From Sphagnum compactum (taxonomy: Eukaryota > Bryophyta > Sphagnopsida > Sphagnales): a DNA stretch of 64,000 nt. The translations under genes were made by a program, and so were the position numbers. The notes under the pieces were generated by a model. That model made no database searches, was not told where the DNA came from, and was given only the letters and a program-made list of their open reading frames with translations. How positions within the stretch are numbered: the first letter of the stretch is position 1; each line of letters opens with the position of its first letter. The stretch lies in contig OZ234493.1 of the NCBI GenBank assembly GCA_965153455.1, positions 13,382,213 through 13,446,212 on the forward strand, in the 5' to 3' direction. Positions 58,289 to 64,000 of the stretch are shown here, in pieces.

Positions 58289-61200
58289 CATTTTGAAGAT
58301 GAATCAACTTGTATTCAATGAATGCTTGCATGTGCAAAGGGGAAATGATTCTATTTGGCAATAAATAGTTAAAGGTGTTATGGTGGAAAGGAAAAAAAAC
58401 TTGTTCAATATGTGTTCATCTTTAATTGTTTTTTCAAAATAGCCCCATGACTGAACATGAGCAAATGCAATATTAGTTTGCATTCCCCAAGGTGCCTAAT
58501 ATAATTGTACCACCCATCCAAACATCGAATCATAAAAGCACATAATTAGGGCAAACGAAAAAAAGTTGATTTCGAAAATTAAATTCGGTGTTACTACTTT
58601 GGTGAAGACCCAATAAGTACCTTGGTTGAACCATGTTAATAGGAGCCATCGGCACCTTTGGAATCACATTGTGACAAGTTTTTTTACATTATTTTACAAT
58701 GCTTAAATAACACTTAGACAAATTTTTACAATGTTTCACTATGATTTCTAAACCTGAAAAACACTATCATAGGTTTTAAAACATGTTGAAAAATATTTTA
58801 TATTTATTGAATTACTTTTAAATTTATTTTGATGTTAGATTGATGTATTAAAAAGATGGGCATACAAACAATTTCCACGTTATTTTAGTTTATGAATCTT
58901 TCAAAAATGTAAAAAAAGGATTGGTTACACCCAAGGTGACTCTTATTAGCATGGTTTGACCCCTTACCTAATTGGGATCCATTGTACGCCCCATAAAACC
59001 AACATTGTAATGCATAGTTTGGCTTTTATGCCAATGGTTTTGAAATTGGGATATATCTTTCAATCATTTTATGCGTACTTTTCTAGCTCTTTAAAGTGTC
59101 ATCTTGAATTCATGTAATTTGTTGAGATTGTGAAATTAAAGGGATTTCAAGTTTTTTGAAATGTGAAAATGAAATGGATTAACATGTTGGAACATTTGAA
59201 ATGGGTTTGGAAATACTATAAGATTCTAATTACTACGTTGGTGACTAATATAATCTTCATGAAATTAACCAAGGCCAATTTGGTGAATTTAAATGCCATC
59301 GATATAATCTTAGGTCCATGTGTTTTTCTTATGTTTGAAGTCTATCAATGATTTGATAAAGTTTACACAAGCAAAAGATGTTTTCACTTATGATTACATT
59401 ATAGGTGTAAAAAATTGTTTAAAAGATTTGTACAAAATGCATAGTGATCTAAACAGTTCATTATAATCTTAAAGCTTTCTTAAATTTATTAACAAACTAG
59501 GGTACAAACTAGGGTCATATTAACACCAAATGTGTTAGTTTTGACATCAATGTTGTTTCAACCTTAGCCAAGTCTAAAAGTCACTCTCATCCTAGCCCCA
59601 TTCCAAATATCTTGCACATGCTTGTAATCTTGAAATGTATGGAGTTAGGGAAAACGTATTTGGTTGCATTTCATTACAACATTAAAAATTGACAAAGTAT
59701 TTACCCCTAATACCTTTCAACAAGCCCAAGGGGACAACATACATATCTTAATGTCACATTGATTTAGGGTCAACCTAAGGTCAACATAAGGTCAAAATAA
59801 TTACGCTTTTACAAGGGTAAAATTAGTTAACCCAACAGTGACCAACATTCTATATATCACCATAAAAGTTGGAGGATTGGGTTGACTGGGTGGACTTGGA
59901 TCATAGTCCATATGACGATTGAAGTTTAATTGCAAGAAGAAATTCAAATTGTCAAAATGTGATGATTGCATATTGGTTGGCATCTTTGGTGAAAGCACAT
60001 TAAGGTGGAGTAATTTTAAGCACATGTGGAAATCCATAATTGTCCAAATTAATATTGTGGAGGCATGATACCTTGAATCACATTAACCATGTGAAAAGGT
60101 GTCGTTAGGCATACATCATTAGGACTTTGGCAACCTTAGTTTAACTTATCAAGATATTATATTTGAAAGATGAACATGTAAATTATTAGATTTAATGAAT
60201 GTATGAGTTTTGAAAAAAAACATATTTCAATGTACATCTTACTATTTGGTAATCAACATTATCTCAAATTGTCTTCATTAGTATCAACATCATCACACCA
60301 TATTAACATTGAATCTTTTATTCATTAACGAGCATTATATGAAGGTGCATTGAATCCATATTCATTTATTACGGACTATTACAAGTTATTTGGTAATGTA
60401 TTAAAAGACTTATATGTCATGGCGAATCAAAATTTGTTCATGAAATACTTACAATGTGATTGTACGATACAAAAGATTATTATATTGAATCCTTTTTCAT
60501 CTTAATCATTTTTATGTATCTCCATGACCAATTATAAATTGCTAAATCCTACAAAATTTGAAGGATTTAGTTACAACATGTCATGGATTGTTTAATGTGT
60601 TTTCATATTCTTCATGGTTTGATTTTCAAAAAATATAAAAAAATAGAGTTATCCTTAAAATCATACCCAATGCAACTCTTTTTTGGTACCCTTTTCATTG
60701 TCACCCCCTTTTTGTTGTTATCTATAAAGTCCAAAAACATTGATCAAATAACAAAACTCAACATAAGATTGTTGAATTTTGCTATGATTTACATCTAATG
60801 ATTATGTGGTGGAAACCATCCTTTGGTTGTTTATTTCAAGATTTGCATTGAAAACCACATCTAGGACTTGACTCCTTTTATAATTTGTGGAGGTGCAAAA
60901 AATAGTTTGATTTTAACTGTGACACCAAATGCAAATCAATTAAACAATTTTATGTTCACCAAACCATTTCAACCATTTTTGGACCCCTAATGAGTAATTC
61001 CATCCTTTTGTCTGGGGTGCTTTATGATTAACTTTAATGGATTGAAGTGGATTTGGGTCTTAGTTCCTATAATGACTAGAGATTAATCTTTTTAAAAAAA
61101 ATCTTGTCCATACATATGTGACAACTAAATTTTTATTGACATTTCAATGGTCAAGATTTACTTATTTATTTAACTTTGGTCAAGATTGAAACATTGTTAT

Positions 61201-64000
61201 GACATGGACGAGGATTGGGCCTATGTGGCTAACATTTTAACTTATCCAAGTGATGACTAAATTTCAGTTGCCATCTTGATAGTTTGGATTTTTTTTTAAG
61301 TTGATTTTTTTTCACAAACAACATTTTGGTTGCTATCTAGCCTAGGGTGTCCATAGGGACAGGACTTAGATTCGCCCCAATTTGAGTCCATGTGGCAATT
61401 AGACTTTAGTTATGAATAGGAAAAAAATATCTTAAAAAGTTTTGACTATTGAATTGGTGATTAAATTTAGTCACACTACATCATCTATATGTTTTAGATT
61501 TTTTGAAAGTGTTTTTTGGATTGGAATTTGGTCTTCACATGGACCAAGATGGATTGGGTGGATACTTTGACCAAATGACATTATTGTACACCCAAAGAAC
61601 TTGGTACATTTGGCATTTGGATTTTTAAATCGTTTTTAGGGCACATTTTGGATTTGCAAATGTCTATTTTCAAGCTATAAGTGAAGAGTCAAGCTTCCAG
61701 GGCCATTACAAAGCCTAAAAATGAAAACCCAATCATTAAGTTGTGGAATCAACTTGTTAAAACAACATGTTTGTTGTTTGTCTTTCTTAGATCATGAAAC
61801 TTGCTAAAATGGCCATTGTTTATGTCATTGGGCTTGTGGAGATGAAAGAATGTTTTTATGAAATCCAAGTTTTGGAATCAATTGGTAGAGCATTTGAATA
61901 TTCCTACATGCATGTTTGCTAAAGACTTTTTCATTAACTTTCTCTTTCCAAGCTACTATTACAAATTGGAATGATGGAAACAAGGTTAAAATGTGAGTTA
62001 ATGCATGATTTCTAATATTATAATTGCCACTTTCTTTTTGTGAACTTCAGGTTGTAGTTGTTTGTTGTTTTCTTACTAAACTAGTTGCAAGTTGATGTCA
62101 ACAAAAAATTGTTGTAAGATGTGCAAGTTTTCTTTAAGAATCATTTGCACATGACGAGCTACCATATTCCAACTTGCAACATTTTTCTATAAGTGTTTGA
62201 ATTTTTTTGTATTAGATTTGCATTCTAATATGGTTTCAACCTTAGTAATTTTGTTTCTATGTCTCATCAAGAATGATTGATGGATGTGTTGGCAATTAGT
62301 TGCAAGGATATAATTATAGTTGTGTTTCTCATGGGTCACATTGCATAATCATGTTTTGTTTATGCATGTCTCTTGAGGTAGGTGGATTGTTGATTCTCCA
62401 CAAGAGAACAAGCCAAATTTCGCTACATGTCAAAGTAAAGAGGAGAAATTTATTGAAACCTTGCTATGTACTAATGAGTTGCAAGAACCTATAGTCTAAA
62501 AATGACAACCTAAATCCTTTTTTTCTCCGAAATGTGGTGCAAAAATGGGGGATTTTCCCATAAAACCCTTTGTAGAAGTCACAAGCCCCTTTTTTTTTGG
62601 GTCACCAATTGATGAGGTGAAAAAAAAGACATGGGGTTCAAGTCCTTACAAGGTGCTTAGACTTAGTAATCAGCACTTACATTTTAAAAAATTACTTATA
62701 AAGACCACATGTTGCACAATTGCATAATAACATAATTGTATGTGGAACATCTAAAACCTGAACACTTCTACACATGTAGATTCTCACATTCCCTTGCCAC
62801 TCATGCTACATATTTAGAGTAGTTATAAAAAGAAACAAGCCTCTAACCTTTAAACAAAGGCAATCAAGGAATTAAATGTTCCTGAGACTTTTGAATGTTC
62901 CATTGACTTAACCCATTGCCCCACCATCATTCACCCATATGACAAATTCTTGAAATGTGGACCTCCCTCTAGTGCCAAACAATTTAACTAGGCTGACCCA
63001 TCATGGATATATTATGCCCTACAAAAACTTCATTAAACCTTCGTCTAAGCATCTAGGCTATCTTGTTTGTGGGAAGTCATTGTTATCACATGTCGATCTA
63101 ACATATGAAATCAAACATCACCCTTTTGGACAAGAGTACTTCTTCGAGTAAGGTAGAACTGTAACAACATCATTAAACATAACGACCACTACCACCACCA
63201 CCGTTTGTACTTACTTTGTTTTAGAGTAAACACAAAGTATGAAAGGAAAAAAAAAAAGGGGTGCCATTACATGTGTACCTAAACCGTGAAGTACACATTA
63301 TCACTTGCACATGGAACATGAACAACCCCAACTACAATCTCATTCAAAATGGGCTTATTATACCTATTGAGTAAACATTAAGACTGGTATATAACAAATA
63401 GCACTTGCGACCTCAAGTCTCATACTACTACTTAGTACTACTCAATGGCCATAGTCCAATGTACATGTTTTTTTGGGCAAACAAAATAAAACCACCTTTC
63501 TATATACTTATAATCCTTATTGGGTACTTAGTACTTACTACTATCAAACATAGTTTTTTTTTTAAAGTACTCATTTCTTTGTTGTTTGTGTAACCACAAA
63601 GATTTGAACAACTGCTACTACATAGGTACTAAGTACTAGTTACTACTTGTAACCCATTTTTTGTTGGTTGTTGAATCCAATTCTTGATGTCTAATCTCTT
63701 GAGAACCTAGAGTTTAGAAATGACCATTTTGTGTTCATCATAAATGCTGCAAGTTATGATTTTGAGAGTTCATAATGATGCATGATTGGTATGTGGTGTT
63801 GGGGTTAACGCCCAAGAAATTATACTCATAAGGGAACAACAACAACTTCTTCTCTAGGTACCTCTTGTATGTGAGTTTGTCAATGCATTGAATTGGATGG
63901 GGTCCTTTATTAGGTATACAAGAACTTCTTGGGGATTGTTCCATCACATTATATACCCTACATTCAACACATTATATGTTTTGGCATCCCTTGTAGGCTT
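58289..64000. other. Gene-free AT-rich region
   Basis: I see no gene or identified transposon. Open frames are short (60-78 codons) and unrelated to known proteins. Loose similarity between successive 110-200 bp stretches at 61060-61560 suggests an old tandem duplication. TACTACTA-type short repeats occur at 63410-63650 and ACC repeats at 63186-63200. Confidence 0.55.

Overview
The window is nuclear DNA of a plant, most likely a land plant. The evidence is a plant-type ferric-chelate reductase (FRO) gene with eight exons, a plastid-type starch synthase II copy, a ubiquitin-S27a fusion gene, a plant DUF2828/von Willebrand A protein and short TTTAGGG telomere-like tracts. Intergenic DNA is AT-rich, full of small inverted-repeat transposons, decayed transposases and C/G homopolymers, and it carries several intron-containing pseudogenes. 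That suggests a large, repeat-rich genome such as a fern, lycophyte, gymnosperm or similar. The species cannot be fixed from the sequence alone.

Layout. 1-3.4 kb: non-coding, with a 140-bp tandem duplication and a MITE fragment. 3.59-4.50 kb (minus): intact ubiquitin-S27a gene in two exons, with a TATA box and telo-box-like repeats upstream. 4.83-5.31 kb: frameshifted coiled-coil pseudogene. 5.36-9.33 kb: a roughly 4-kb element with long terminal inverted repeats and internal tandem arrays. 11.5-12.6 kb (minus): decayed LINE reverse transcriptase. 14.77-16.25 kb (plus): PRP31 splicing-factor pseudogene whose pieces are out of order. 17.5-21.3 kb (minus): an intact FRO gene, reconstructed here as 757 codons. 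23.5-25.1 kb: two abutting inverted-repeat elements. 26.0-26.6 kb: a GC-rich 39-bp minisatellite inserted in an AT-rich repeat. 28.5-30.9 kb (plus): decayed BED/hAT transposase. 35.5-37.7 kb (minus): intact single-exon DUF2828/vWA gene. 39.1-39.5 kb: a MITE with clear TAA target duplications and relatives elsewhere. 42.2-42.8 kb (minus): unrecognised exon-like segments with a tripled splice acceptor. 44.2-47.7 kb (plus): starch synthase II pseudogene. 47.7-64 kb: gene-poor repeats, including a 518-bp foldback element.

Three genes look functional: ubiquitin-S27a, FRO and the DUF2828 gene. They do not form a pathway; they are ordinary dispersed nuclear genes for protein turnover and ribosome assembly, iron or copper reduction at a membrane, and an uncharacterised vWA protein. 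The most unusual points are a substitution in the ubiquitin moiety (Ala28 to Thr), the CpG-type decay of conserved arginines in the starch synthase copy, the scrambled PRP31 copy, and several apparently unnamed inverted-repeat elements. I did not find convincing evidence of a new multi-gene system.
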